From contig CM043945.1 in assembly GCA_014529385.2 (NCBI GenBank), positions 156,124,741 through 156,188,740 on the forward strand: DNA of 64,000 bases, written 5' to 3'. Source of the DNA: Adiantum capillus-veneris (Eukaryota > Streptophyta > Polypodiopsida > Polypodiales > Pteridaceae). Both the position numbers and the translations under genes were made by a program. How positions within the stretch are numbered: position 1 is the stretch's first letter; each line of letters starts with the position of its first letter. The notes under the pieces were generated by a model, which worked only from the letters and a program-made list of their open reading frames with translations, was not told the origin of the DNA and ran no database searches. Positions 54,591 through 64,000 of this stretch are shown here, one piece after another.

Positions 54591-57275
54591 TGATAGCCGT
54601 TTTTTCGGCTCTTTGTAATTACCACAGTGAGTTACCTCACCCTACCAAAATCACCCAAACACTGTGGCTATCCCTACCATTTCACTGTACATAGGCGTGC
54701 GTGAGTCACGGGACTTTTCCCATATCTTCTTAAAAAACCCTCAATTAGCTAGTCATTGGGCTAGTTGAGCCAAAATAAAAATAAAAAAAATAAAAATAAA
54801 TAAAAATATAAGTATATTATGGCCCATGCGTATGTAAATATTTCTAGGGCCTAAATAAAAGATTTTTTCATAATTATTTTGGTATTTATTTAAATATTTC
54901 TACCTAGGTGTGTGTTATTTATGCTCTGTACATTGCCTCACCATTACCACAATTTTTTCTTACCATTTTTCATACTCTTTATTCCATATAGAAATATTTT
55001 CATGTAAGCTTCTCTTATATTTGGTGTAACTCCACCCCAACAAAAATCCAAAAAAACTAGTTTTATTTATGTGTATATTTTTTCACTATTTTGATTTTTC
55101 CCTTCCTACATCTATTTTGTTTTTTTCTAAAAAATTAGAACACCAAAAATATTTATCTTTTTATGGTAGCCTCATAATGAGAGAGATTTCTTTTGACCCC
55201 TTTATATTTTTTCCACTTATATTATTTATATTTGACATGTACATATTTTTTAGACCCCTCAATATTTGATTTTCTTAGTTGTACTATTCACTTATATCCT
55301 AATCTCAACAATATCTTCAATTATAGACCTACCAAATAAGGTCAAGGGTAGGTGGCATGCATACATGCACTATGGAGGGCTCACTCTTGGAGGTATTCAA
55401 AAGAATCATCCAAAGAAGGACCCCACAAGGACCTTGCAGTGGAAACAAACGATCGGTTTTGCTGAATTTTTAAAGTTCACTTGCTCTCCGAATTTGAAAA
55501 GGTGATACAAACAAAAGTTGTAGCTCGTGGGCTGAACTTTTGCCTCAAATTTTTTCATATTTTTTTGAGCCACGAGCTGTGAGCTATGATTTCTTTAGTG
55601 GACCCCAATTTTCCCATGCTATGCAGCCACACTCTCTCTTCCACTTTATCATTTTCCTCTTTCACACACACTTCTCCACTCATCATCCCCATCTCTCTCA
55701 CCACTCCTCTCTGCACACTACTCACCTTCTCCTCAACCTTGAAGAATAAGAGAAACCATGGTGAACTCATACCTCCCACACACAATTCCATTCCAAAATT
55801 GACCACCTAGTCTCATTTTTCCTCCTCCAATTTACCCATATCTATCAAAAAAACCACAAAATTCAACCTCTTCTCTTAAAAGACAGCATCATGGTGGTTG
55901 ATTACTCAGCTTCAATTACCTTGTCTCTCAAGGAAGGTCAAGAGTGGAGAAAAAATGTACCGTCAAAGCTAGTGGACCGTCAACAAGCGTCAAAATCGGC
56001 CCTACTCAAGACACTTGGAGCATCAACCTTGTAAGAAAGCCACCTTTTCTTACCTCTTAAGAGTTTTTTCTTCCTTATTTGTATCCTACATGGATTCTCC
56101 CATTGTAAATATCCAATTCCATTTGTAAATTAATACTAACTCTACTAACACTAACCCACTATGAAAAGTCCTATCACCTCCATTTCTCTCCTCTCTCTTT
56201 CCTCACCAACTCCTTAATAATTCCAAGCAAAAGAAATTAGATAAATTGCTGAAAATCTAACCCAACCATGGTTAGAGGAGTAACCCTAGCCTTCAAAATT
56301 GCTACAAAAGGAGGGTGTAGCTAGCACAAAAGGAGAGAGCCATAAGCAAGAGCACTATGCTATAGCTTGAGAAGCCAAGCTCAACCTCTCTAGAAGGAGC
56401 TCTTGAGTGGAAGCTCATTGTCTTATGCACGTGCATGTGTTGTAATAGGGGATTAGCAAGGGAACTATATGCCATTGTAAGAGAGAGAGTGATCATTCAA
56501 TTGAGAGTAGGAAATCTATCATTTCTCCTACTAGTGTAATTCCAACATTTGCTGAATCAAGGAGGGTGGATTTGGACTAAGCTTGGATACTTTGTCTCCC
56601 TTCCAACGTGAAGTAATGGACAACAATGATGCGTAAGTGTCTTGGTGTTTTTTGTTAAGTTCTTGATAGCTTGTCTCTGGTGTTGTCATCAATCTAGCCA
56701 TAAATCCCACATACTGTAAGAGGGCGACAGGGTGGAGAGGACTCCCCTGGCCTTAAGACAGTGATTGGGGTGGCTTTTCTTGTGATGTGTTGTGGTGAAA
56801 TTTACGCAAGCTATGTTGAACAAATACTAATCTCACTTTGATTTGTCATGACAGATTTGTAAGAAGGTATTAATGCAACAAGCACCCCCTCCCCCTTTCT
56901 CTCTCTTTCTTAAATATATAGTTGTGTTTGCTTGATCATTGCCGATACGTTTCAAAGCAGCCCGAGCACTATCTCTCTCCCTCTCCCTCTCTCTCTCTCT
57001 CTCTCCCTCTCTCGTGTCTTAGTGTGTGAGAGTGTTCCATTGGTGTTAGGGTTAGTGTAAATTCCTTGCTTGTTTGTGGGTTGCTCTAACGATTCTCCTC
57101 TTTTGCGTCCTAGTTTGCTCTTAAACTAGGTGGTGTCCCTTGTGTAGTTGGGATTTGGCTGTGGGTTTGTTGTTTTGGTTTGTGTTGTGTTGTGCCCCAG
57201 CCCCATTGAGCAGCACGGGAGCCTTGAAGGGTGTCTAGAGGCCACTCTTCTTGTTGCCCGCCCCGGACCGCCTCA
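54591..57275 (+). repeat. 3' LTR of family-T element
   Basis: 2685 bp, same length and ends as the 5' LTR. The TATA site is TACAAAAG here. Followed by the target duplication ATGG at 57276-57279. Confidence 0.97.
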
Positions 57276-57279
57276 ATGG

Positions 57280-57663
57280 AATAAAGAGTATGCAAAATGG
57301 TAAGAAAAAATATGGTAATGGTCAGTCAATGTACATAGCATAAATAACACACACCTAAGTATAAATATTTAAATAAATACCAAAATAATTATGAAAAATC
57401 CTTATATTTAGGCCCTATAAACAATGAAATATTTACACACAAATGGGCCATAATATACTTATATTTTTTATTTTTTATTTTTTTTGGCTGAACTAGCCCA
57501 GTGACTAGCTAATTAAGGGTTTTTAAGAAGATATGGGAAAAGTCTCCTAACTCACACACACCTATATACAGTGAAATGGTAGGGATAGCCATAGTGTTTG
57601 GATGATTTTGGTAGGGTGGGTTAATCACTATGGCAATTACGGAAAACCGAAAAACGGCTATCA
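57280..57663 (-). mobile_element. Solo family-T LTR, part 2
   Basis: Reverse complement of the first 390 bp of the LTR (from the AATAAAGAGTATG region to GGAAAACCGAAAAACGGCTA then TCA). It completes the inverted LTR that begins at 42707 and ends one base before GTAC at 57664-57667. It is diverged from the plus-strand copies, with more differences than those show among themselves. Confidence 0.93.
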
Positions 57664-58460
57664 GTACATATTGCTTCTCACATCTCTTCAAATCTACAAG
57701 GTTTGTAAAACATACAAATCCATTCCTTGTTACCAAGGCGCTCGTAGGAAAAATGTCATCCATTTTTGGATCAAGCGAGAACCGTTTTTGTTCTGTACCA
57801 CTGCAATCACGCTTTAAAATGGTACTTGGCCAAAACCCATCATTTTTCTATGATCATGAAACTCTTTACTGATCTTTGGTAGAGGGTGCTCTCGAAGGTT
57901 GTCACGATTTCTTTCATGGTTTACACAAACTATGAGAAACTGAACAATACGTTTACCATCTTTGCTTCGTATCTTGGCATAAGTTGAACCATCATCCATT
58001 ACCTTTGTTTCCATTCAAACTCCCACGATGTAGGGCTACCCAAGGATAAGATGATAGGAAGATATGTCATGTATAACGAAAAATTTTTCAACCTTTACAT
58101 TACCTATTGTCACATTTACACTTGGGCATGCTGCGTACAATTCACTTGATGAGTTGTTTGCCACTTTGACCATCCAACCATGTTCTATTTCCATTGGCCA
58201 TTTACATTTGTTATAGAGACTTTTTGACATTATATTATTTCAGACCCATGGTCAATTAAGGCAGCAAATGGTTCTTCAAGATCACCTACCTTGACCAATG
58301 TCTCTGTAGCAGCTCGTGCCCAGTGGCTTCTAGAATACTGGCTCCTAGGAATGCTTTGAACTTCCTCCCTGTCATTAGCAAATTTCACTTGTCTTGCATT
58401 CCAAGAAGACTGGTAACATCCTACCATAGCTTCATCACCTTCTTTAGCTTGCACATGTAC
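57664..58460 (-). pseudogene. Gypsy A protease region
   Basis: Minus strand, right to left: LVKVGDLEEPFAALIDHGSE at about 58300-58236, with the aspartic protease site IDHGS. After a one-base frameshift comes SKSLYNKCKWPMEIEHGWMV, then VIHDISSYHLILG (the ILG end of the protease) and a linker with TYAKIRSKDGKRIVQF. It then reaches the insertion site at 57664 and continues at 42706. Typical gypsy protease, frameshifted. Confidence 0.8.
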
Positions 58461-58551
58461 TCCTTATGTCTTTACAACATAAGGAGTACCATAGCTTCAT
58501 CACCTTCTTTAGCTTGCACATGTACTCCTTATGTCTTTACAACATCACCTT
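58424..58551 (+). repeat. 64 bp tandem duplication in gypsy A
   Basis: ACCATAGCTTCATCACCTTC occurs at 58424 and 58488. The two copies, through TTATGTCTTTACAACAT, are identical by eye. 64 is not a multiple of three, so the coding frame is broken here. Confidence 0.92.
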
Positions 58552-60215
58552 CAGCTTCTGGGCGAATAGCCTCTCCAAGTGTTTGCCTCTTTCTCTTGAT
58601 GATTTCAATAATTTCTTCATGTAATTCACGTTTGGCTATGTCGAGCACCTCCCACAAAGTAAACTCAACCTTGTTGTTTAAAATCCTCCCTTCTAGCACT
58701 TTTTTCAAGTGTGTAGCAAGCTCAATGTCAGATTGTAGTTTGTAAGCTGGTCCTTTTGGCTTACCTTTTGTTGGCTCCTTCTTCTTCCCTGTTGTAGACT
58801 CCTCCATGGTCACTTCTTGTGAAGGTGACTCTTGTGCTCATGGCACTAGAGAAGGTGTTGCATCATTCCTTCCTCCACTTTTTGTGGCTCTTTTTGAAGG
58901 CCCTTCATCAGCATTTTCACACATATGCTTAAGTTCTTCTACAATAGCTTCATGGATTTGGCAGTTTGTAATATAGGCATGCACAGACATTGAGTCCACT
59001 GAATCACTCCATCCTGTTTCTAGACGTATACAGTCACTTGCTTCATGTAGAATCTCTTTTGTAAGCTTTCCTTTTTTAGCAAACTCCATGACATTTGGAC
59101 AAAGTCTACCATGGTGATCACTTACCTCTTCATCACTAAGATGCTCAATTTTCACTCCATAAGTAGCTACCTCAATTGAAGAGGTGGCATGGCTAGTTGC
59201 CATATCTTCAACTAAGGTTTGCATTTCCCCCTTGCCAAAGTTAGTTCTCAAGGGTAGGCCTGTCTCTCTTAAGTGGATTTTACCATCCTTAAAAAACACA
59301 ACATCTTTCCTTAAGGCATCATCAAAGCTATCACAATCCCTTCTTACATGATATGTGCTATCACACCATATACATCTGTGAACAAACCCTTCTTTTTGTT
59401 GTCTTTGCCTTGAAGGCAGTACTGATGGTTGTCCCTTTTCTTCAAACTTTGTAAGTTTTATCTTTAATTCATGCATGCCTTTCAAAATCTCATCTAGCAC
59501 AGATTCATCAACTTTTGGAGCTATATTAGAAGGTTTTACCATCTTTTTAGGAGACAAGGAGGGCAGTGTAGAATTATTGACTACCATCTTGTCTCTTTGC
59601 CACTTTGCAAGTAGTAAGATAGTATCTTCAACATCATTCCAATTACTCTTTAGTCCTTGCTCAGCATCTTTATCTTCAAGTAGAAGCTCCAAGTTTTCTT
59701 GAAGCTCTTTTCTTGTTGTTTGTAGGAAAATCTCGATCTTCTCTAATTCCAATGTGGCCTTTTTTGTCCTTGTTAGTTGAGAATAGTGTTGCTCAAATTT
59801 CCTGAGAAACTTTGTTGGAGAGAGTCCCTCCTTTGGCTTGGCTGTCCATTCCAAAAATGTTCTTTTTGTCACTCACTCTAAATCTTCCATGAAATACTCC
59901 TTCTTTAAGGCCAATTTTAATGTTTCCCAACTTGTCCCATGCCCTTCCCTAATTGCTCTTACATGCTCCCTAATTTCAGGAGTCACAAACTCAAAGATTT
60001 GATTCATGGTACTCGATGCAGTTTCATTTCCTTCACATATCCGTAAAGGTGCTTTGTCACATCTTTCACATCAAAATGGCTTGAATAGCTTTGGTTGTTG
60101 AGACCTCCCGTCTTTTTGTAGCATGTTGATGTTGCATGAATGAGGAAAATGCTTGAAACATTTTCATTTTAGCAGGATCAAATTGCACATCATGTTGCCA
60201 TGTGTGATCACCCAT
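58529..60215 (-). pseudogene. gag: Gypsy A gag with zinc knuckle
   Basis: The start ATG is probably at 60215-60213 (MGDHTWQHDVQFDPAKMKMF), only about 35 bp after the primer-like site. A frameshift near 60070 and a TGA at 59875-59873 interrupt. The open part 59872-58838 has TFLEWTAKPKEGLSPTKFLR and KFEQHYSQL typical of gag. A coiled-coil region of Leu/Glu residues follows, then a zinc knuckle CIWCDSTYHVRRDC (CX2CX4HX4C). A further frame, 58813-58529, has a Lys-rich start and a helical LAYKLQSDIELATHLKKVL-type segment. Decayed. Confidence 0.82.
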
Positions 60216-60247
60216 TACTCCCACAAAACCTCACCCTCATAGGTTCG

Positions 60248-60261
60248 CATCGGGTTCACCA
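60248..60261 (-). promoter_or_regulatory. Candidate primer binding site of gypsy A
   Basis: On the minus strand TGGTGAACCCGATG, a few bases after an LTR-type end CGACA at 60268. The same place in element C has TGGTGAACTCGACG. The shared site and shared LTR end support a real primer site. tRNA identity not assigned. Confidence 0.5.
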
Positions 60262-60267
60262 AAAATA

Positions 60268-61100
60268 TGTCGAGAAGTTGGTGGGCTTTCCAGGAAGGTA
60301 CCGGCCCTCTGGCTGTGAGAGCTTTGGGAAGGTAGCAAAGGATTCACTCCATGAAGTGTGGTGTTTGGTGGTGAATACTTAAAGTGCATCCATAGAAGAA
60401 TCTCACTCACCCTCTCATGTACACATAGAACTTTCAAAATAAGACAAAGATGAAAACATCCAAGCTATTTTTGTACACTAACAATACCAGTTCGAGTACC
60501 AATACCAGTATATCACACAAGTAGCAGCAGCACCAGTTCAACACAATATAATATTAGTACCAGTATAGTACAGTACCAGTACACAAGTAGCACCAGTACT
60601 AGTACATATGTAGCACCAGTATTCGTCATGTATAATATAGTACCAGTGCACATGCAACATCAATACCAGTACTCTAGTACCAATACATAATTAGCACCAG
60701 TATCAGTATAGTGATATCCTTAGCAATGTGTATGTGTGTGCCCACCCTTACCCAGGCACCATAACTAATGCGTTTAGTAGGCCCATTAGTTATGGGCATA
60801 CTTCCTCAGAAAAAGAATAAGTAATGCAACATCAAACTTGACCCCAAGCCATTTTTTTTACTGAGAACAACCGTTATGGTGAAAATCAAAACTCTTCTAT
60901 GGAAGCCTTGAGCTTAAAACTTCCTAATAAGGACCCTTGCTTCTTCTAGGGCTAAAAGATTGTGGGACGCATGTCTAACCTCACCATCCTATCTTATTGC
61001 AGTATTAGGGAGAACCACGATGAATTTGTCAAACCATGGGATGAAGCTGACTTGACTAGTGCATAGAGGCTACAAGAGGTTGTCAATCTCTTGGAAAACA
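60268..61100 (-). repeat. Likely 5' LTR of gypsy A, right border unknown
   Basis: On the minus strand it ends CAACTTCTCGACA at 60268, with CAGCCAGAGGGCCGGT upstream, as at the end of the element C LTR. I could not place its other end and no second copy is in the window. The end coordinate given is arbitrary. Confidence 0.4.
60475..60715 (+). repeat. ACCAGTA-rich minisatellite
   Basis: ACCAGTA, ACCAGTT and ACCAATA recur every 12-25 bp with CACAAGTAGC spacers. It lies inside the likely LTR of gypsy A. Confidence 0.85.
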
Positions 61101-61542
61101 ACTAACAACTCGCATCTAACTCAAGCTACACTCAAGTGACTGAAATCACCAAAAGCCAATCGCTCATCGACAAACAATTCACATCCGTTACAACATCAAA
61201 CAACATCCAAACGTAATGAAACTTCTAAGACGAGTTTATAAGACCTAAGCACACATGCCTATGGCCTCAAACCCCACTTTAGGTCAAGTTCCAAAATCGC
61301 GATTATTAACGGCAGTGGATTTTTGACTTAGTCGTTGTGGACTCAGAATGCATCTAAAAGCTTAGCAATGATGCCCCAATACCCCGCCTATGCTTAGTCT
61401 TTTATTTGAACATGTAAATTCCTATTTATGATGAAATTAGGTCGTAGATCGGCGACGCCAAAAGCTAAGAAATACTGTGAATGGCTTACGTCAATGTGTA
61501 GAGCCCTTACGCGCGGTTTCAATGCAACAAACACATTCGCAA
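61101..61542 (+). other. Stretch with nothing recognised
   Basis: No ORF, repeat or RNA gene supported. Confidence 0.45.
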
Positions 61543-61968
61543 TGTGACAACCGGGGAGGGAGTAGGAAGCGCGAGAAGGAGAGGAGTGAGCACAGTTAGC
61601 TCACGCTGTGTATTTCTTATCCAAAAACTTAATCAAAACTTTACAGAGTTGGTTTTTATACCTTAGCCAAGGTCTCAAATGTGTAATGTCCAGCGCCCAA
61701 GACCTTTGAGACACCACACTTATTGTATCTGCAACCTAGGTACACTAACTGACCTATGCTTTACACCTTGGAAATCTTATTGAGCCCATAACATGTTACA
61801 ATTATCACAATGGCTAAACAAATCGAGAAATTACAATACATGGCCATTTTGGAAAAATGTGAATAGTGTGTAACTCCAATCTTCCCTGCTTCTTCATATT
61901 CATCTTCAATGTGCATTCATAAGGCTTTGATATTTAGCAAGTCCTGTCTGACGTCGGCTCAGTTAACA
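61543..61968 (-). repeat. Probable 3' LTR of a further minus-strand gypsy element
   Basis: On the minus strand it starts TGTTAACTGAGCCGACG at 61968, directly after a purine tract AGGAAGGGGGGAA. A plausible end is GGTTGTCACA at 61543. It contains TATAAAAACC near 61655. The left border and family are uncertain. Confidence 0.45.
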
Positions 61969-62200
61969 TTCCCCCCTTCCTATTTTAGTGCCCGTCCTCA
62001 GGCATTGTTGAAAGGTGTCCGTGGAGGCAAGGGAAGGTTTTGATTAGTTGTTGATGGGCTGATTGTCTGCATTTGTCTTTGAATTTGTTGATGAGGTTCA
62101 ATATGCTGCAGCATCTTCATTGGTCCGAATATGTCTGATGTGAGAGATGATGTTGCATTTGTCCGTTGTAATAGCATAATGAGGAGGCTTCTATTTATTT
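61969..62200 (-). pseudogene. End of gypsy pol before the 3' LTR at 61968
   Basis: On the minus strand the sequence reads a Gln/Pro-rich tail (IFGPMKMLQHIEPHQQ ... LPLPPRTPFNNA) and MPEDGH-type residues, followed by a stop and the purine tract. A Pro/Gln-rich tail after the integrase and before the polypurine tract is common in plant gypsy elements. No enzyme motif is left. Confidence 0.4.
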
Positions 62201-62301
62201 ATGAAAAGTATGTACAAGGGAAATAGAATGATGAGGTTCTATATTAGGGTCTAATACCTGGATGACCAAAGGGAAAAAACCCATTGGGAATACGCGCATG
62301 A

Positions 62302-63810
62302 TTGGAGTACTCCACGCAGGCAGTTGTGGCGGTTGAGGCAAGGCGTAATCCACGCAGTCAGTCATGTCCTCGTGTCGTACGTTCACCCTCACCCACACAG
62401 GTTGCTCCACCACCGTCTCCGGTAAGCAGTCCGGGGGTGTCTCTGCCATTGTCCCCACCTCCTAGTGTTCGACAGCTTTTTTCGGGAGGAGGTACAGTTG
62501 GGCAAGGGATGATGGCACATCCTCAGATTAAGCATAGTCGGCTTCGAGGTCTTTCGAGAGAAGACCCTGATGCACATTTGCTCCAATTTAATAAATCTTA
62601 TGGATTGAATCATCCTGGGGTGGTAATTCCTCTCCATCAACAATCAGTGTTTGAATCTACACTCTCGGAGAAAGCTGCTAAATGGTTGTCCGAATACCCT
62701 GATGATCATTTTCAGACATATGATGAAGGATGCAGAGCGTTCTTACGAAGGTTTAGAATGGAAAAGACAGTCCCTCAACATTTGGAAAAGCTTCGAATGC
62801 TGCGGCAGAAGTCGTTGCCAGTGGAGGATTATGCTGCAAAATTTTGGATGCTTTTGCAGAGGGTACCTCAGGCACAAAGGCTGGTAGTAGCAAAAGTGTT
62901 GAATGATTATTTTTTGTGGGGGCTCAACAAGGATCTCGGAACTGCTATGGCAATAGTGGATAAGGTAACTACTCCACTGGATAATGTAATTGATAGGGCT
63001 GTAGTAGCAGGAGAATCTTTGGAGGATACGGAATCCCCAAAGAAATCAAAGAAAAAAGAGAGGAAGAAATCTTATCGGAAGTTGCAAGTCAGCGGCAGTG
63101 ATAGTTTGAAGTCAGAATCCGCAGGATCAGACTCCTCAGACTCACGCAGTAGCGATTCGGGGAAAGAGTCGGAAGAGACACCTCGGAAAAAATCCCAGCG
63201 TCACGGGAAAGGTGTTTCATCCAGATCATCGAAACCTGCGGTGGCTAAAAGTCTGAAGGAACTATGGTGTACCCAGTGTCGGAATCCGGGCCATGCTACT
63301 CAGGAGTGCGCAATGAATCAGAAGTGGTGTGCGATTTGCACAACCAATACTCATAATACAGTCGAATGTCATTTCAATGGTCGGGGTCGTCGAAGTCGAG
63401 ACTCTTCTACATGGCAACAACCCCACAGACAAGGCAAGGACAAGAGCCTACTGTGGCGATGGCTCATGCTCATACATCAGAGACGCCTTTGCAAGGTCAA
63501 GCAGGAGGTCGAGGTCAAGGGAGAGGACGAGGTCGCGGAAGAGGTGGCCGAGATCCTAATTGACCCAAGACGTGCCTTTTATGTTTGGGGGATGGGCACT
63601 GGCAATCCGAGTGTACTGAAGGTATGGAATATGATTGGAAGAAGCAAGAACACACTGCAGGGAAATAGCCTAGTGTGGCTATGGTTCAGATTGAAGGATT
63701 GGAGGAGTCCAATCCAGTGGTGTGCGCTCCTTGCCACACTGTCGAAGCAAGGGACTTGCCAATACACCGTATGCGAGCCACAAACGGCTCCAAGCACACA
63801 ACAAGCCTAA
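62302..63810 (+). pseudogene. gag: Gypsy gag with several zinc knuckles, frameshifted
   Basis: The open frame starts at a TTG, so the true start is upstream or at the Met near residue 70. After a Pro/Ser-rich segment comes a Retrotrans_gag core: LSEKAAKWLSEYPDDHF, CRAFLRRFRMEKTVPQHLEK, EDYAAKFWMLLQRV. A Lys/Ser-rich linker follows, then two zinc knuckles, CTQCRNPGHATQEC and CAICTTNTHNTVEC. Near 63370-63400 the coding frame shifts to a frame with a Gly/Arg-rich tract (GGRGQGRGRGRGRGG), a TGA at 63561-63563 and a third knuckle CLLCLGDGHWQSEC. The remainder of the 502-codon frame after about residue 355 is therefore spurious. Confidence 0.85.
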
Positions 63811-64000
63811 ACTAGCAAGCTCAAGAAAACAAAGGGTGTGTCACTCACCGCTCTACGCTCGCCTTCGTGGTGGATTCCTCGCCGCGATGAAGAAGAAGCT
63901 ACAGTCGTGCCGCACTCAACCGCTTCGCCGCCGTCGTGCCTTCGTAATGCTCGATCGCACACACACTCTCCCCCTCTCTCTCTCTCTCACACACACACAC
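63811..64000 (+). other. GC-richer end segment with CT/CA tracts
   Basis: CGCTCGCCTTCGTGG and CGCCGCGATGAAGAAGAAGC are richer in CpG than the rest of the window and end in CT and CA microsatellites. It resembles an LTR or 5' leader of a different element, cut by the window edge. Confidence 0.3.

Larger units (their letters stand above)
44939..57275 (+). mobile_element. Full-length Tat-like Ty3/gypsy element, 12.3 kb
   Basis: Two LTRs of exactly 2685 bp (TGATAGCCG ... CGCCTCA) and a 7.0 kb interior, flanked by ATGG at 44935-44938 and 57276-57279. Order: four small leader ORFs, gag, protease, reverse transcriptase with a degenerate RNase H, a second RNase H, integrase, polypurine tract. A second RNase H of archaeal/plant type after the first is known for the Tat lineage (Ogre, Retand and relatives), as are an extra ORF before gag and long LTRs. 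By eye the LTRs differ at roughly 25-30 sites, about 1 percent, so insertion is fairly recent. Two nonsense codons in pol make this copy inactive. Confidence 0.97.

Noticed and set aside
63579-63797. 72-codon minus-strand ORF
   Set aside because: Antisense of the frameshifted end of gag; no motif.

Overview
This window looks like repeat-rich nuclear DNA of a land plant with a large genome. The evidence is Ty1/copia and Ty3/gypsy LTR retrotransposons nested in one another, spliced-looking gene remnants, long CT/GT microsatellites and no bacterial gene organisation. A fern or another early-diverging vascular plant is my guess, with low confidence. I see no clearly intact host gene. Almost all coding sequence is transposon-derived or decayed.

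Layout. 1-1927 is the end of a 2.7 kb LTR of a Tat-like Ty3/gypsy family ('family T'). 2.0-3.2 kb holds unidentified minus-strand ORF remnants. 3567-8980 is a complete but almost non-coding LTR element (172 bp LTRs, target duplication GATGG, tRNA-iMet primer site) inserted in a tandem repeat. 8981-14730 is mostly tandem repeats built around a palindrome, plus microsatellites. 14.8-17.4 kb and 23.5-26.7 kb hold exons of decayed plant genes: a protein with a ParB-like GQHS motif, and two FCP1-like (HAD) phosphatase copies. A complete but defective copia element (17431-22730, minus, target duplication TAGAC) lies between them. 27.2-32.2 kb is a degenerate LTR element with an acidic, unrecognised ORF.

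32.2-41.3 kb is a minus-strand gypsy element ('gypsy B'), with a primer site at 38009-38020 and a probable 3.3 kb LTR. It carries an internally deleted copia element (35387-37452, target duplication CAACA). 41.3-60.3 kb is another minus-strand gypsy element ('gypsy A'): gag and protease at the right, reverse transcriptase at the left. It is split by a solo family-T LTR (42707-44938 plus 57280-57663, target duplication GTAC). That solo LTR is itself split by a full-length family-T element in the opposite orientation (44939-57275, target duplication ATGG). 61.5-62.2 kb holds the tail of one more minus-strand gypsy element, and 62.3-63.8 kb a plus-strand gag with zinc knuckles.

The full-length family-T element is the most informative unit. 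It has identical-length 2685 bp LTRs, gag, protease, reverse transcriptase, two RNase H domains (the second of the Tat/archaeal type) and integrase. Between the 5' LTR and gag are four small ORFs that form two duplicated pairs, one pair with a weak F-box-like segment. Its pol frame has two nonsense codons. Many coding remnants here are interrupted by TGA where an arginine (or tryptophan) codon is expected, which suggests decay through C-to-T change. All functional statements are from reading by eye; no database search was run.
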